This document shows, one piece after another, positions 11,721-25,400 of a DNA stretch of 64,000 bases. The stretch covers positions 1,364,001 to 1,428,000 of the forward strand of contig NC_061461.1 in the NCBI RefSeq assembly GCF_022581195.2. Reading direction: 5' to 3'. The stretch's first letter is position 1, and every line of letters begins with the position of its first letter. Below the pieces are notes generated by a model. It saw only the letters and a list, made by a program, of their open reading frames with translations, was not told the DNA's origin and searched no databases. The position numbers were made by a program, and so were the translations under genes. This DNA is from Helicoverpa zea (taxonomy: Eukaryota; Arthropoda; Insecta; Lepidoptera; Noctuidae).

Positions 11721-14700
11721 AAAACATTTACCAATCATCGGGTAAACTGTCAACTGTTTAGTCTGCAGTGTGGTGTACTCTAAAAGTTAAGTACAGAAGG
11801 TAATAAATTAAATATCAAAGACCCAATAACATTTAACTTCCTCTCGAAAGATGACTCGATACTAATGATCAAAAGGAATCGATAGCTACCTCGATTAAAG
11901 GGCTTCATTAACCTTTTCCAATATAAAAATTATGATTAGATATCGATATCTCGATGTCAGTGATTTCCGACTTCAATTGCAGAAAGGTAATTTGACAAAA
12001 TCCTTAAATAGATAAAATGAATCATTAAAGTACTAATGACTAATGACTTAAAGAATGGTTGTTAAAGTTCACGAATAGATTATGATACTTACCTTAACTT
12101 TGCAAATGTTGCAATGTTTATCTAGTTTCAATGACGATGGTCATACTTTCATAAACGAGAGGGTGAAGGGTGATTATCACCATGATGAGATTCTTTGACA
12201 GTATGCAAGAACCTCTATATCTTATGAATTTAAAAACTCCGAAAACAATAACTATCAACCCTCCATGTAAACATGTTATTGACAAACATCACGTAATACC
12301 TTACCTACTTACCTTACAACTGCGTTACACAAGTAAACTGCAAGGATCAGATCATAATTCCCTTGTCAAAATACATTTAATGAGGCAGCCTGTGTAATCG
12401 GATTTGCAATATTACTCCGCCTTCTATCTGTGACTACCTATCGTAATTATACTTGAAGAAGCCTTCTTGTGTAGGAGATAAACCGATGAGCAGAAATATT
12501 GGGTCGCTTGTAAAAATACTGTGACATCGGCTGCGCTGCAGTTGGTGAAAAGTTGGACTTTTGATTTGGACCCTTATTCTAATACTGAATTTCCAGTTGT
12601 GGCTCTGGGTGCGTTACTCTTCGATTCCTTCACGTATTGACAACGATATAGGCATATTCATACAAAGCACAATAGTTCTAAATTCAAAAAAATTCGTTGT
12701 AAAACACTAAGATTTAAAATTTAAATATTTTTCAAGTACTACGTCCAGTTAATGCATTGATTTCAAAGACAAGCCCGTTTGGATACTAAGATACACCTAT
12801 GTATTTTTGTAGCTGACCTAGTTTTCTTTCGCGGCAGTGTACAGCCTTACAATGCAATAACGTCTTATATTACCAAGCCTTCTAAGAAGCTGAATGAATA
12901 GGAGAGATACATTACCTAACAGATACTAATCCGAGAGTATATTGAATTAGAAAACAGTAACACAACGATATCCTTTTTTGTTCACTTAGAAAAAGATCCC
13001 TAATCAGTAAAATCTCATGAAAAGTATGTTAATATAAGTTAACATAAGTTAGGTATATTTATCTAACATAAATATAACCTATGAACTTTAACTCGACTCC
13101 ATAATTAGCTTTTAATAAAAAGAAGACAACTAGAACATGCTTCAAATTGCGATCTTATGATAAAAATACAACGCCCACATAAATCTCATCTTACTTTAAT
13201 CTTACAACAGTATGTATGTCACATAAACATGATTTTTCCCTGAAACTTTATTACCGTAAAATCGTTTCAAGTCTCTGCCATTTTGTAACATGAAACAGTC
13301 GTGGGATGACACCCACGTAACGTTATAAAATAATGTTATTCAACGTTATTAGACATAGAATAACAGTTATTTTCGTATCGTTTCAACTGAAGACTTCAAG
13401 AAAATAACTGCGTGGGATAATTCGCAAAGTTAGAATTGCCTATTTTTGTGCTCCACTTAAGTTTTTATTATGTTAAACTGTTTGATAAGATGTTTATACT
13501 AAAGACGTTATTTTAGAAGCCAAGTTTTTAAGTGGCTTGCAGAATTAGCTGGTTAGTATTGTATTACCTATGGGTAATAATTATTATTTGTGTCCATCGT
13601 AGTTTATTTAAGTGTGACTGTAATGAGTTGTATTTCATTTGACTTCAGAACAAAATGTAATAAACCATCAACTGACGTGTATTTATAGGGTTGAAAAAGC
13701 CCGCCAAAATCGGTACATAGCACGAAATACGAACGAGGTAGTCACACAAGTAGGCCGTATGCCAACAATCTACAAACAAGCTAACTTTTACTATCAGCTG
13801 GTCTAAAACATGGTGTTTTTGTTAAAAACATCAAATTATACAAACTAAAGTTTTTGGGGTCGCTAAAGTTTGTAACTAACAATTTTAGATATATTTTTTG
13901 CTAGAACGCATGAGGTCCGATGTGAAGAGAATTTTAATGTTTGATAACGGCAAACTATTCATTATTATTCTTACTCTATAAATCAGTTTACTTGTTAGGA
14001 ACACTGTTTTAAACATAAAAAATCTTTCCTCGGATTCTAAAAACCTATCTATTCATTTTTATTTTTCAAAATTTTACACAATTTGAACCAATGTCTAATA
14101 GCAAACAGGTTAGACAGGTAAATGAAATCCACCGTTACAGATGTAAAAATAATAATTTTGTAAACGCAACGTTGAAGCTATTTCATCAACTTCACCTATA
14201 ATAAATTTTCTTGTAAAACAACAGAACTATTTAAACAAACAAGCCTAAAACTACAGCAACTTCTCTTCGAACATTCTGGAATCTCGTGCCAAAATCGAAA
14301 CGGGGGATTCGTGAAAATGACAGCCTTTGTTCACATACCACCTGCCGACAGGTGACGTCATATAGTGGTGTACAGTCGGCTGCATAAGGCTAATAACACA
14401 ATCAAAGTAATGAAATAGATGTTGTGTGCGCTATTATCTCACATTACTGATGCGGAATTTAGCATAGCATTTGTCACACTTAGAAGAAGGTTTCAGGTGT
14501 TTTTGACTTATCATTTTCGCTTCCGTTTGTTAAAATTCTCTAAAGTGTTACTGAAGTTTTGCTGCCACCTGTACATAAACCTACTGGTACGTTGTAACGA
14601 GTATTTCAGTAACAGGTAGCTGTGAGTTCCGATAATATTGATAAGCTGTCAATACTCGACATGTGTTATCTCGGGCTTTACAACTAGATACAAGTGTTGT

Positions 14701-15768
14701 ACTTTGAGTCAAGTTCCACTGAAATATTGGCAGAAGTTTTGATTGTAGGTAAATAGATGTATTTATTGAACCTGAGGTTAACTTGAGGAGAATATTCCAG
14801 AAATAATATTTCTGTTGAGTTCTAAAAGGATCTTGAACTGAAGTTCGTAATTATTCAGCGCACCTGTAGTTCTCCCACTTTACTTGTTTTGTTTGAAGAC
14901 TGTTTTAGGAAACTGTAATAATCGACAGCCATGCTTAAAACCACTAACAAAATATTCATATATTACTATTACATTTTTGGATATAATAAAATCCACCCAA
15001 TTCTCATATTATGTAGCCATATAATCAATATTGCTTTAACATCATTTCAATCATTAATCTATAGGTCGAGGTACGCTTACCTAAACCATAAAAATTTCAT
15101 AAACTTACATACTTTCAGATTACTTGACAACCAGTATTCAGTAAGTTTCCACCGATACGTAGAAAGCATAAATAATAAATAGCTCTGAGCTGACCACCTG
15201 TCCGCACACATACACAACACACTCACACACGCGTAAGTGTTACAATCAATATCATGTGGAGTGTGGAGTACTTGCTCAATAGGAATGAGTGACGTCAACG
15301 CAGAGCTTGCTTGTCTATGTATATTACATTAGGATTTGTTAGTAGGTACATCGATCTTCTGTAAAGTAACTATGGGAATGAATGGGATTGACTTCCAAAA
15401 TTATAATCGAATTTCAATGGCTCCAACTTCATATTGAGATAGGTATTTAATGCGGGTATAGGTGAGACCAAGTCCTTTACTGGTGGTCTCTGCTGTTGAG
15501 CGAAATAGAAATCGCGGAAAACAATTCACAAAAAGTTATTTTTTTATATCACAAATGAGGCAAAAAACGGTCTCACAAACAAATTAGTTGATCTCCTATA
15601 CAACATTTGAACTAATATATAGTCTACACTTACAAAAGTTCTTAAAGTAAACTCTTTATGGATTCTTCTAATATATCTGAATGTTGCAGTCTCTTACAAT
15701 ACCTCTTCGCCTATCTTTTATCTCTGTACCCCTAAATTATACATAAACCAATCTTCAAGCAAAACTTT
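11721..15768. other. Non-coding, AT-rich; nothing recognised
   Basis: Several chance frames of 60-85 codons occur but none has a domain or a spliced partner with a matching phase. This is upstream of the first recognised channel exon. That exon is preceded by an acceptor, so an untranslated exon may lie in this stretch or further left. Confidence 0.4.
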
Positions 15769-16340
15769 ATGAGATCCCTTTATATTTCAGTGTACAATCT
15801 TGGAGTGCATGATATAGAAAGTTTTGCAGTCTTTGCAGTAACTATATTGCAATTTGTTCCAGTTTATTGCTCGTGGGCTGTAGAGATTGCGTTGTGTGCC
15901 GATATGTGATCGAGATTCACTTGTTTTGTGGTAGTTTGTTTGTTTTATAGCTGTTTGGGGTTGAAACTCTCGGGCCGTGGGGTCCGAGTGCCCACGCGCT
16001 TGCCAAGCAAATTTCTAAGCGCCTTGTTGACACTTCTCGTGACCCAAGGGTTGGCTTTTATTTCGCCCAACGTTAAAGCATTCCCATTCAACGTGGCAAT
16101 GCAGCCAGTCTTTTGGGTACTCTGCTGGGTGACAGCGATGAGGATCAATTTTTCGATCAAGTTTTCTGAGCACCTGTAATGATATGAGATACCTTTATAT
16201 TTCAGTCTACAATCTTGGAGTGCATGATATAGAAAGTTTTGCAGTAACTGCGCGAACATTGCAATTTGTTCCAGTTTATTGCTTGTCGGCTGTAGAGATT
16301 GCGTTGTGTGCCGATATGTGATCGAGATTCACTTGTTTTG
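15769..16340. repeat. Direct duplication (~160 bp) around a GC-richer insert
   Basis: 15769-15928 and 16184-16340 are near-identical direct copies (shared AATCTTGGAGTGCATGATAT and TGTGCCGATATGTGATCGAG). A short shared segment, TTTCTGAGCACCTGTA, follows each copy (about 16162-16179 and 16372-16391), so the first copy carries an extra ~230-bp insert. That insert lies within an antisense frame of 104 codons spanning 15945-16259, which I do not recognise. The whole unit ends about 230 bp before channel exon 1A. Confidence 0.75.
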
Positions 16341-16620
16341 TTGAAAGTATGTGTTATTGCAATTTAGTGAAGGTTTCTGAGCACCTGTATTGGTGTTTTT
16401 TCAATCTATATGTTATCAAATTAGAATAGATCAGGGGTTCCAACTTAATAAGCCCTAATATTTACTGTTTAATGTAACATCTTAAAAACATTATGAAACA
16501 GTAAATTCTAAGGAGGTGTAACGACTCAAATAATAGTCGCAATAGATCATCGCGATCGAACTGTTGGCATTTATGGCTATAAAATTCAATTAATATAATT
16601 TTCTTTATATTTGTCCCCAG

Positions 16621-16732
16621 ATAATCTACACGATGAGGCTGGTGGTGCCGGGCTGCGTGAATGACGCGCGCAGCATACCAGCGCTGCGAATCTTTGTACT
16701 CGCCTCTGCTATGGCGCTCTATCTTACTATGG
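16621..16732 (+). CDS. KCNK1-like: K2P channel exon 1A (first coding exon of form A)
   Basis: The exon follows an acceptor (TTTGTCCCCAG ends at 16620), so an untranslated exon must lie upstream. ATG is at 16633 and the donor GGTAAGT is at 16733. It encodes 33 complete codons plus one base: a 16-residue cytosolic start and most of membrane segment 1 (RIFVLASAMALYLTMG). The phase-1 end fits exon 2A, where M1 continues as ASVFQAIEGP. No competing in-frame upstream ATG is needed. The short N-terminus resembles that of vertebrate TWIK-1. Confidence 0.85.
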
Positions 16733-19423
16733 GTAAGTACCTAAGTAGTTAGGTTACAATTAAATTGGTATACTATGTATAGTATTAACTACAACATATT
16801 CAGAGAAAAACTATTCGAAAGAAGAATTTCTGCGTCTCATAGTCAAACTGGAGTAAATCCATTTAGGACCTCTCGTGCTATTAATCAAATCTAATTAAAT
16901 CGCAAAAGATCGCTGAATTTAGAACGGCCTGGGTTTTACATTGAACAGCGCCTAGCGGACATACATTGTACTTGAACAACTCTTACTTTGGGCTTACCCA
17001 AAAATCTGATACCTACCTAGAGAACCTGAGATGGACTATCTACATATATAAAATAAATATCTTTGACTTTGAATTACATATTAACGTAACATTTAAAAGA
17101 TACCATGCTATTGTGCAGTTTTATACGGAAACCGACTCGTTCCATTTTGAACATTTTATTATATTTTAAATCTTAAATTAATTCCAGTGAGAGAAATGCG
17201 TGACGTTGTTTATTCCTACACCCTAATATGACATTAAGCTTAATTAATGATTGTTCATTAATTAATTCCATTTCCGTGATTTCCTTTATGTTGACGCACA
17301 TTTGCATGTGACATTTTCGAGAAGAGGAATTCAAATGTATAACCATTGATATACAAAACATGTACCTACCTACTTATAATTAGATTTTCTATAAAATATC
17401 TTAAGGTCATTCCCAATACTTTATCTATCTGTGGTTTTGTATACTAGAGATAGGAATTCGACATTAGTTGTATGGGGCTTATGTCCAAAAGGTTTGACGC
17501 GTTTGGTGCACTTCTCAACTTGTACACTTTGCTCAAATGGTGCAATTCGCAACTGGTACACTTCTCAAATGGCACATTTCGCAACTGGTGCTCTTCTCAA
17601 ATTGTGAACTTCGCAAAAGGACACTTTTTAAGAGGAGTGGATATTTGGATATTGTATCTATTATAGTAAGCAAATTCGTAGATAGATAAAATATTGAGAA
17701 TGTTCGCCACTTGAGTGACTCTGTGGCAGCTTTTTATTTTTAATTTTCCGTGAAGTGTTAGGGTGCGTCCACATCTGGCGAATGCGCCGCGAATGCGCAG
17801 CACGCGAGCCGATCGCGAGCTGTTCGCGAGCTGCGCGCGTGCATTTTTGTTCGTGCGCCGCTTCTGCGCCGCCCGCGCGCAGCTCGCGCGCGACCTAAGC
17901 GCCGCACGCGAGCGGCGCGCAGGCGGCGCGCGACGTCTGCCATCTTCGATAGTACTGAGCCAATATACGGAACTGTAAGGGCGAGAACTGATTGCGCGCA
18001 GATCGCGCGCCGCTCGCGCGCCGCTCGCGCGCTCTATACGAGCCTTGCGTGAGTTGCGCTAAAGAGGCGCACCGAACTATTGCAGTGACTGCACGCGCGC
18101 AGCTCGCGGACAGCTCGCGATCGGCTCGCGTGCTGCGCATTCGCCAGATGTGGACGCACCCTTATAAATCCTCCTTCGCTTGCAAACTTCTTTGACTTTA
18201 TTGTTTCTTTTGTGAATTACCTTTTGATTAGAATTTCTTCGCTGGTTTCGGTTTTGTTGTAAAGAAATCTTTGCAATACTTTGTAATTAAGTAATTGTTT
18301 TGTCCATAATGAATTGTGAATTTGTTTGAAGTTTATTATTACGTATTTCGGAAGGAAATATTTTTTTATAGCGAATCCTAAATTAATATATATATATTAA
18401 TTATCGGTGAAAATAAAAAACCTTGAATTCAAATTAAATTACCTTAAGTAGCTTTCATTGAATTGTAGCTTCATATTAAACTGAATGACTTTTAACATTA
18501 AAATATTTTTTAATAATATTTCAGTAATATGTAGTTACCTACTTTTAATTTTAGTTACTAAAAACCTTTTCTCTATAAACCAATTTTTTTTCATATGTGC
18601 AATTTAATCTGCAAACATTACAATACAAAGCGACTAGAATATCATCCATAAATAACGATGCATGCAGTGCAGAAAATCTTATATCGTTATAAATATTAGT
18701 GATATATTACTGGCACATGTACTGAATAAAAAGGTTTTACTTTAGGTATTACCAGCTTCTTACTGGCCAAATGCAATGCTACTTTCAGCACATTTGAACT
18801 TTTTTTTCGATTCTTATCTTACGAGCCGCAGAAAAATCATTAGGTACAGCAATCGTTTTTCATAACAGTTTTTTTTTTTCTAATTAGATACGAGGACTCC
18901 AATTTCACATAAAAAGCCTTAAAAATACGGCGTATAAATTGATTTGAATGCGTTCGAATTTCAAAATTAATGACATCGAAAAAGAAGATGGCTGTTCTAA
19001 TATCGTTTTTCGATTTGTCCTTCGTCCTCCAAAGAACTATGACAGGCCGTCGACTTTAATAAATAAATAGAAAATGATTTTAGCATCAACTTTGCCAATG
19101 AAAGTCAAGTCGTATTAGTCTGTATTTATTTGGCAAATTGCTCGAGATTGAGAGTGGTTTCATTGTGTGGCTTATCAGAAATTAATGAACGATGACTGGC
19201 GGCTTGACGGGTAATCTTTTACGTACAGATTTATCCATGGTAGCGGAATAAATATTTCAATATTTATAGACTTTTACACATAATACAGTTGTTTTGCCCA
19301 AATCAAGGTAATATCTGGAAGAATGAAGTTTCTAATCTTCAATAAATGTACCTATGTAGGTATATGAACGTTTATATTGCGACTGGCAGAATGGCAGAGT
19401 TCTAGTGCCTCGGCGTATCGTTT

Positions 19424-19457
<34 letters not shown>

Positions 19458-22400
19458 TATCAAAAAATAAAAACATACAATTTTCTGTTACAATAGCACA
19501 AATAAACCACTGAGGTTTGTCCTTATGCAACGGAAATCGGATCTCAATACAATTGTTGACGAATTATACAATAAAGAATTACAGCACAATCAATAGTAAG
19601 TGTGTGAGAATTGAATAGACAAGTACATCACCACGTTCCAATCCCCATGTCATCCAACAGATGTTTTTTGAGAACAGATTTATAATTATTTTTTGTTATT
19701 TTATTTCGCAAATCAGAGGGTAGTTGATTAATTAACCGGGGAACCATATAGCAAGTAGTTCTTTCTCCGAACGTATTATCGGCTCGCACTGTACATAACT
19801 TGTTTTGAGCGATGCTTCTTGTGTATACAGAATGTTCTTTTTTTGTGAATAGGTATGAATTAAAAAACTATTCCTTTAATAAATTTAATTTGAATTGGAG
19901 GTGGACTGGTAAAGTATTACAATGTTTAAAAAGGCCTAATTCATTATCTTTGTATCGTAATTTAGTTTTTGGTGACACTATTCTCTTTAATATTCGTAAC
20001 TGAATTTTATAAATTTTGTTGAGGTGTGTGTTATAGGTACGACCATAACTGCTGAGGCAGTATTGAACATGTGACTCCGCCAATGAGTTATATAGCATTA
20101 GTTTAACCTTATATGGAATACGTCTGGTAAGTATGGTGATATTTGCAAGGAACTGTCTCAATTTATTACAGACATGTTCAATATGGTTGGTCCAATTTAT
20201 CTTGTCATCAATGTTAAGTCCCAGGTAGGTATGTGAGTCAGTTAGTTTAATAACAGGGCAACAACAAGATGAGACAGTGTGTAGGCAACTGTGTTCGTGA
20301 GCTGTTATATGACAGGTTAACGACTGTTTAAGGTAAGGCGACCTGATATGCATGAGTTTCGTTTTGTTGGGGTTAAGCACTAAACCATTGTCATGACACC
20401 ACTTACTTAGTGTATTGAAGTCGGACTGTAGTAGCTTGCATGCTTTATTTGGGTCTTTGTCGGCCACCAATAAGCATGTGTCATCAGCAAACTGATAACA
20501 AGTACAATGTTCTAAGTAACTGTTCATGTCATTTACGTACGTCAAGAAGTGTAAAGGGCCGATTACTGATCCCTGTGCCGTTCCTTCAGTAGTGATAATA
20601 GTGTCACTACGTGTATTTTCGATTTTGACTTGAAAGCTACGGTCGCTAATGTAACTGTTACACCATTCTAGTAGAGGACCGCGTATACCACTAGTCTCAA
20701 GCTTGTTTAGGAGTTGTGTGTGGTTGAGGGTGTCAAACGCGCGAGAAAAATCTATGAATAGGGCTAGCACGTGATTTTTATTATTCATGTGTTCATTGAC
20801 TTGATCGGTAAAGCTAGATAGCAATTCAGTAGTACCTTTACCACGTTGAAAGCCAAACTGATTACGGTGTATAACACCATGGTCACTATAAAACTTGTGG
20901 ATTTGTTGACACACGTACTTTTCAACGATTTTATCTATTGTTGACAGAATAGTTATTGGTCGGTAATTGTTGAAGTCGTTGCGTTTACCTTTCTTGAAAA
21001 TAGGTCTGACACAACCCTTTTTCAAAGATTTAGGGTACATACCTGTTCTAACACTAATGTTAACAAGGTTCGCTACTGCTACTGATATTTCTTTATTAAT
21101 TACTTTTAGATCTGAGACTTTAATAGCGTCGTCGCCAGGAGCTTTATTGGAGTCAAGGTTTTTAATAATTTTCTGTATTTTATCAGTTGTGGCTTTCTGA
21201 AACATTATAGATGAATTTACGGGCTTACAGTCGTTCAATGGGTCTAATAATTTCAAATTACAATTCGGAATTATTTCTTTAACTGCTTTATCAAAACCCC
21301 GTGCAAAGCCATTTGTGATTGTCTTAATGCTTAATCCTTGTGCATCGAAAGCTTTCAATATCGCTTCATCGACTGATAACGTTACCCGGCCAAGCATTTG
21401 GTTTACAATTTGGTAGACTTTTTTTGTATTTTTAAAATTATGTTCTATGTTTTTTGTATAATATAAATTTCTACTTTTCTCCAATAACCTATGAACTTTA
21501 TTTCTAGTTTTACTGTAATTTAATCTTATATGAACGTTTGTTGGATTGTTTTTCCACAATTGGAATAGTTCATCACGCTTGTCACAAAGGTTTTTAATAT
21601 TTTTATTCATCCAAGGTACTCGAAATATTTTACGACGTTTCTTGCAAATACTCTCCGTATATGATTGGTTGCGTGCAAAGGTAAAAGATTTGCAAATAAA
21701 ATTATAAATTTCATTTGAGGACTGCATATCATTTGTTAGAGTCCAATTAACCTTACTTAACTCGTTATAGAATTTATTATAGTCGATGCTGACTTTCGAA
21801 ACATGCTGTATCTGTTTTAGAGCAGTATTATCTACGCAGGTAAGTATTACCGCACGATGATCGGCCAGTACGATGTTTAGCGCTGCCGAGTACGGGTCTA
21901 ATGTGGGGAGACGAGCAAATATATGGTCAATACAAGTTTTCGTGATAAGATCTTGCTTTGTCTCAATTCTCGTGTAATCCGTGATTCCACACATCAATCC
22001 GCGCCCGTGCAGTGTTTCTAAATACGAGTTTTTATGAGATGACATGGATTTTAGGTCGATGTTTGTGTCCCCTACCAAAATAAGATTAGTTTTTGAATCA
22101 AACTGAGAGATGTACCTGCCTAATTCATTTACAAAGGTTGTTTTATTCGAAACTGGTGGTTTGTATATGGAACACAATACAATGTCTTGATTACGTCCTA
22201 TTTTCAAAATTCCTGTTAAATGTTCAAAAGTAAAACTTTTGTATTGGATCGGAGTAAACTTTAAATAATCTTTTACGTACACAATTATTCCGCCACCTTT
22301 TTTATTCGCTCGAAGTTGTGAATATGTATTGTAGGTAGGTATATTATACAACTGAACAATGTTATCAGATATTCCAGCCTCCGTGAGTACAATGATATCT

Positions 22401-25400
22401 ATAGGAATTGGGCAGTTATGAATGATTTGCAGTAGTTTTACAAAGTTTTTAATTAATGATCGGATATTTATATGTATACAAGAGAAATTTAGATTTTTTG
22501 TGGAAGGTAACTGTTTAAAAAAAGAGTCTAACGAATTACAATCAATAATTTCTTTAATATGAAGTTCTTCCATAGAGAGTACTAAAATGTAGTTTGCAAA
22601 GGGAGGGATATAGAAAACTTAAATGCTATGGGGCTGATTATTATGATTACTTACGATTTATTTTCTTTTTTAATTTGATCGATATCTTGTACAGACTGGA
22701 TAACATATGTTTTACTATTATCGTTTTTTTTTACATATACTTTTCCGTCTTTACACCATATATACTGAAATGATTCACGTAGTTGTTGCTTAGTATTGTA
22801 TAGAAGAGTCTTGAAATGCTTTGAGAGTGCTTCTCTAATGTAGATACGTTTATGAGCTCTGTCTTCGGCGACGTCTTGGAATATTTGTCCCACCGTCATG
22901 TTCTTTTTTTTGCTAGCAGCGATCCATTGATTTCGTGCGTTCTTCGATTTCATTTCGGCAACGATTGTACAGAGTTTGTCTTTGTTGCCGGGGATTCGAT
23001 ACGAGAACTGAATGTCTTGAACATCTAATTCAAGTTTTGTGCCAACAGTTGCTAGTACATCAGGAACATCGGGTGGTGAAATTTCAGGTAAGCCGGCTAC
23101 TTCTAGTGTTAACGAGAGCGTATTCTGCTATTATTATGCATGTTTGTTATTGGATGAAATGAATGGATATTCATGTTTATGAGAGGTATAGCTTATATTA
23201 TGTCAGAACAACATATGTAGACTTTTTAAGAATGTGGGGAAGTTCATAATTTCTTCGGGACGTGGGTACCGCTTCCCATGGGAACTACTGCCCGCACCGG
23301 GATAAAATATACCCTATGTTACTCGCAGATAATGTAGCTTTCGAATGGTGAAAGAATTATAAAAATGTCCCTGATGATGCGCTGATATTTCTTGTAGTGT
23401 TTTTATAGTAGCAAAATACACAAGTTGTCATATATTTTTTTCTTGAAAGTAAGAACATACCATGACAAAGTGAAGTCTGTTTTCATTGATATTTTACCTA
23501 CTACCAGTTTTATGGCACATCTGTTTCTGCATGATTTTCTTCATCTATAATTTTAGGATATCATTTCTTTAAATTCAGTTTTTTGCTCAAGTTACTTATA
23601 AAAGCGTTATTTTCTATGTAAAGATAGATAATAGGCCGATAAACTTACAAAGTTCAACATTCAAATATGTGTCATTATTGCACCCGCTGTTGCAGAAACG
23701 TTAACAGAAATTATCGTTCATTGCTCATCCCCGTGGGTCCCATCCCATTGAGTGGGTCATCGACCTTCCGGCTTCTGGGAGACCCGTTATTTCACGCGCC
23801 CCTCGAGGAGATTCAGCAAACCCCTGTGAGGCCCACTAGGGCCAAAGCCTGACACTCCCTCACACTGCTCAAACTGATGGCTGAGAATTACGTAACTTTC
23901 CAGGATGCCATGCAACGTGTTTCAAATGCCCAGGCCTTTGGGAGCTTGGTAATCCTTTTCTCCACCTTAACTTGAGTTTTGTGGTACATGAACAAATTAG
24001 AATAGTAATGAATTAGGTCATCATCATCACGTATTTACCAACTCTTAATGTTCATCATGCACACCCGCTTCTCTAACTTTATTGAAGGATCACTAAAATT
24101 GTTTCAGTTAGTTTAACTACGCTACTATAGCCCGTTGTCAAACCTTTTAATATCAATTCTGTAGAAGTGTGAATATCGAATGTGTAGTATATCGAATTTC
24201 CGTTTGTGCATTGCACAAAAACCATCGTTATGATTTTCGAGAACTCAAAAGAGTCGGCTGGCTAAGAATTATATTCATCGTTGGTTAATTGAATACATTT
24301 TCAGAAACCACAATAGCAGTAGGAATCAAAGCGAATGATCGCTTCATAGAGCTCTGATTTTCTCGAGGCGATCAAGTCAGTTCATATTCATATTTATTTG
24401 CATACCATAAAGTAATAAAGATGTTACAAGGGGCTTAAAGCTAGGTACATATTATGGACCCTGTTAGGGTACAGCAAAAGAAGGCTAGAAAGTCTAATTA
24501 CAGTAGTAGATGCAATAGTAGATTAGGAAAACACAAGTTATTCATTCGACTATCTTTTTATCGTCAAGGTATTCTTTGACGCTATAGTAGCATTTGCTTA
24601 GGAGAAGTTTTTTCAATTTGTTTGCAAATATATGTGTCTTTTTTTTTCTTCTGGTTCTGGTCTGTTCGCTCATCAGATCTTTGAAAGCAGTTCGATGATA
24701 ATATACTGTTGTCCTGTTTACCTACGTGTGACACATAATATGGTATTTAAACGTCCTCCGCAAGAGAGCGAACGTTTGTGCTATTTATAAAGACGAAATT
24801 TTACCGTTGTGCAGTAGTGACGCACAGTATACACAGCACTTATGTTTCTTCTGATCTGCTGGCTCCACCAAGAAATGACAAATTGCGAGCGTACATTTTG
24901 AAAATCTTGGAAGAACTGCAGGCTTCAAGTGCCAACACACGAATTGGACTTACTCTCTCGGACGTATACTTTACCTGATCGTGAACTAATGCAAACATTT
25001 CGGTGGAATTCCAACATAACATAGTGAGTGAGTGCACAGAAAATCCCCAAAATACAAGTAGTGAAACTATGCGCTTGCCTGATGACTCAGTCATCAACCA
25101 CCCAGCTATTCCTCAATTGTGTGGGTGTTGGCTTCCAGTCAAACCGAATCTTTTTGAGTACCAATGTTTACTTGGAGTGCCTATCTGATCTCTTCAACCC
25201 AGTGAACTAGACACCGCGTTATCCGTGGTAAGTAAAACTGTTTGACAGACTTTCTGGCTCCTGATTTGTCGCAGCTGCTGCAGAAAATGTACAAATGACA
25301 ACTTTGTCAGACCTTTGTTTTATGTGAGAATTACGTAATAATTTTCCAAATCGGTTGACTAGATCCAGAGATTTCCTCAACGTCACAAACTTTACTTCTT

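Larger units (their letters stand above)
19425..23130 (-). mobile_element. Non-LTR retrotransposon (LINE), 5'-truncated, with poly(A) tail
   Basis: On the - strand the order is partial ORF1, then ORF2 (endonuclease plus reverse transcriptase), a ~410-bp 3' untranslated region and a poly(A) tail, seen as a ~31-base T run at 19425-19455. The left border is exact. The right border (~23130) is where the ORF1 frame meets three clustered stops, and I take this as the truncation point. ORF1 type and the EEP-type endonuclease place it in the CR1/Jockey-like LINEs (inference). No clear target duplication was found. It sits in the channel intron, antisense to the channel. Confidence 0.88.

Noticed and set aside
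17758..18195. Arg/Ala-rich frames on both strands
   Set aside because: By-products of the CG-rich palindromic MITE.
19425..19455. T run as a terminator or promoter element
   Set aside because: It is the poly(A) tail of the reverse-oriented LINE.
25003..25210. Possible extra channel exon
   Set aside because: No flanking splice sites of the right phase and no resemblance to K2P sequence.
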